Shown here piece by piece: positions 63,365 through 64,000 of a stretch of DNA of 64,000 nt. Position 1 is the first letter of the stretch. Each line of letters starts with the position of its first letter. The stretch covers positions 55,259 through 119,258 of the forward strand of contig NZ_JAERJP010000010.1 in assembly GCF_018257575.1 (NCBI RefSeq), in the 5' to 3' direction. This DNA is from Tatumella sp. JGM91 (GTDB lineage: Bacteria; Pseudomonadota; Gammaproteobacteria; Enterobacterales; Enterobacteriaceae). The notes beneath the pieces are model-generated. The model saw only the letters and a program-made list of their open reading frames with translations. It was not told the DNA's origin and made no database searches. A program made the translations under genes and the position numbers.

Positions 63365-63602
63365 TGGTCAACTTAAACCGGACACGGATTTAGGCACATT
63401 GTTGTAATCGGCGTTCATATTCATTCGGCGATATATTGCCCAGCCGGTAATGCCGACGCTTCAGATTATAAAAGCTGTCGATATAATTGATAACGTCCGC
63501 AATGCCCTGACTTCGGGTTTCATAGCGACGGTAGTTAACTCTCTCTGCTTTCAGGCTGCGGAAGAACCTCTCCGTAACGGCATTATCCAGACACTTACCG
63601 GA
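63365..63602 (-). mobile_element. IS3-family insertion sequence fragment (transposase C-terminus)
   Basis: The minus strand encodes the tail of an IS3-family OrfB/DDE transposase, SGKCLDNAVTERFFRSLKAERVNYRR then YIDSFYNLKRRHYRLGNISPNEYE, ending at 63390. The glutamate in TERFFRSLK is the last catalytic acid. TGGTCAACTTAAACCGGACA at 63365-63384 looks like the IS end, so that end is probably intact. The other end, with the rest of the transposase, is missing: at about 63602 the frame fuses to an integrase fragment. Confidence 0.85.
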
Positions 63603-63948
63603 CTCCTCGTTGCTCAATAGGATCAAGATGTTGCTTTAAGAGTTTGGGGCTGATCTCATTGACAGGAACATGACCTAAGCCGGGAAAGATATTTCTCTCT
63701 AGACTTCGCCAGATGTCTTCTGCATGGTCTTGTGAGATACCAGAGGTCTTTACCTTCTCATCTAACCATTTCCTTGCCACGGTTTGGAGAGTGTGTTCAG
63801 TAGCATTCTTTAAGGCATTAGCTTTATTGTTGTTATGGACTTGAGGATCAATGCCATTGGCAAGCAAGGAAAGATATTCATCTCGTAAGGCTCTTGCTCT
63901 TGCTAGTGTGAGGTGAGGGTAGGCGGTAAGTGTCAAGGTAGTTGTCAC
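63595..63948 (-). pseudogene. Fragment of a P4-type integrase
   Basis: About 115 residues match the end of the arm-binding domain (LTAYPHLTLARARALRDEYLSLLANGIDP) and the core-binding domain (TVARKWLDEKVKTSGISQDHAEDIWRSLERNIFPGLGHVPVNEI) of P4/CP4-type prophage integrases. Both ends are missing: the N-terminus before LTAYP and the whole catalytic domain. The C-terminal side is cut by the IS3 fragment. It is a different integrase from the one at 62700 and has the opposite orientation. Confidence 0.85.
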
Positions 63949-64000
63949 CCCCGGTTAATTTAAGCCGCCTGTTTTTCCCGTTCCGGGTTCAACGTTACCG

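Overview
The window is a chromosomal segment of a member of the order Enterobacterales. Gene order and near-identical protein motifs match the Escherichia coli backbone from mltA to mutS (mltA-tcdA-csdEA-ygdI-gcvB/gcvA-ygdD-rlmM-xni-ppnN-queF-syd-csrB-yqcC-truC-yqcA-rlmD-relA-mazG-pyrG-eno-queE-queD-cysJIH-iap-cysG-cysDNC-ygbE-ftsB-ispDF-truD-surE-pcm-nlpD-rpoS-mutS). cysG sits in the cysDN-C cluster, and a tad pilus locus lies between eno and queE. With moderate GC content this suggests an Erwiniaceae-like genus (Pantoea/Tatumella/Erwinia group). The genus is inference and was not tested by a search.

Layout. (1) Positions 1-6180 hold an arginine module: a PotE-type antiporter cut by the window start, divergent from a biodegradative arginine decarboxylase (adiA), followed by an ArgR-type regulator and a full-length arginyl-tRNA synthetase interrupted by one in-frame TAG. 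The intergenic DNA is AT-rich and contains ArgR-box-like dyads. (2) 6225-6381 is a single initiator tRNA gene with promoter and terminator. (3) 6541-28309 is conserved backbone, including the small RNAs GcvB and CsrB, rlmD, relA, mazG, pyrG and eno. (4) 28381-41722 is an accessory locus: a MocR-like regulator that appears to have lost its PLP lysine, divergent from a complete-looking tad/rcp (Flp pilus) operon whose tadC has one in-frame TGA. (5) 41838-53082 holds queE, queD and the assimilatory sulfate-reduction genes cysJIH, cysG and cysDNC, with iap between them and no CRISPR-Cas. (6) 53129-62556 is ygbE, ftsB, ispD, ispF, truD, surE, pcm, nlpD, rpoS and mutS. (7) 62557-64000 is the worn edge of a genomic island: a truncated integrase, an IS3-family transposase tail, and a fragment of a second, P4-type integrase.

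Function. The arginine module looks like an amino-acid-decarboxylase acid-response system that carries its own arginine sensor and tRNA-charging enzyme. The tad locus would build a type IVb pilus for adhesion, if tadC is functional. The cys genes form the whole path from sulfate to sulfide, including siroheme synthesis for CysI. The rpoS end carries the usual stress, repair and isoprenoid genes.

The two single-nonsense lesions (argS-like TAG, tadC TGA) each sit in an otherwise intact reading frame. Either they are recent inactivations or sequence errors, so these two sites most need re-reading.
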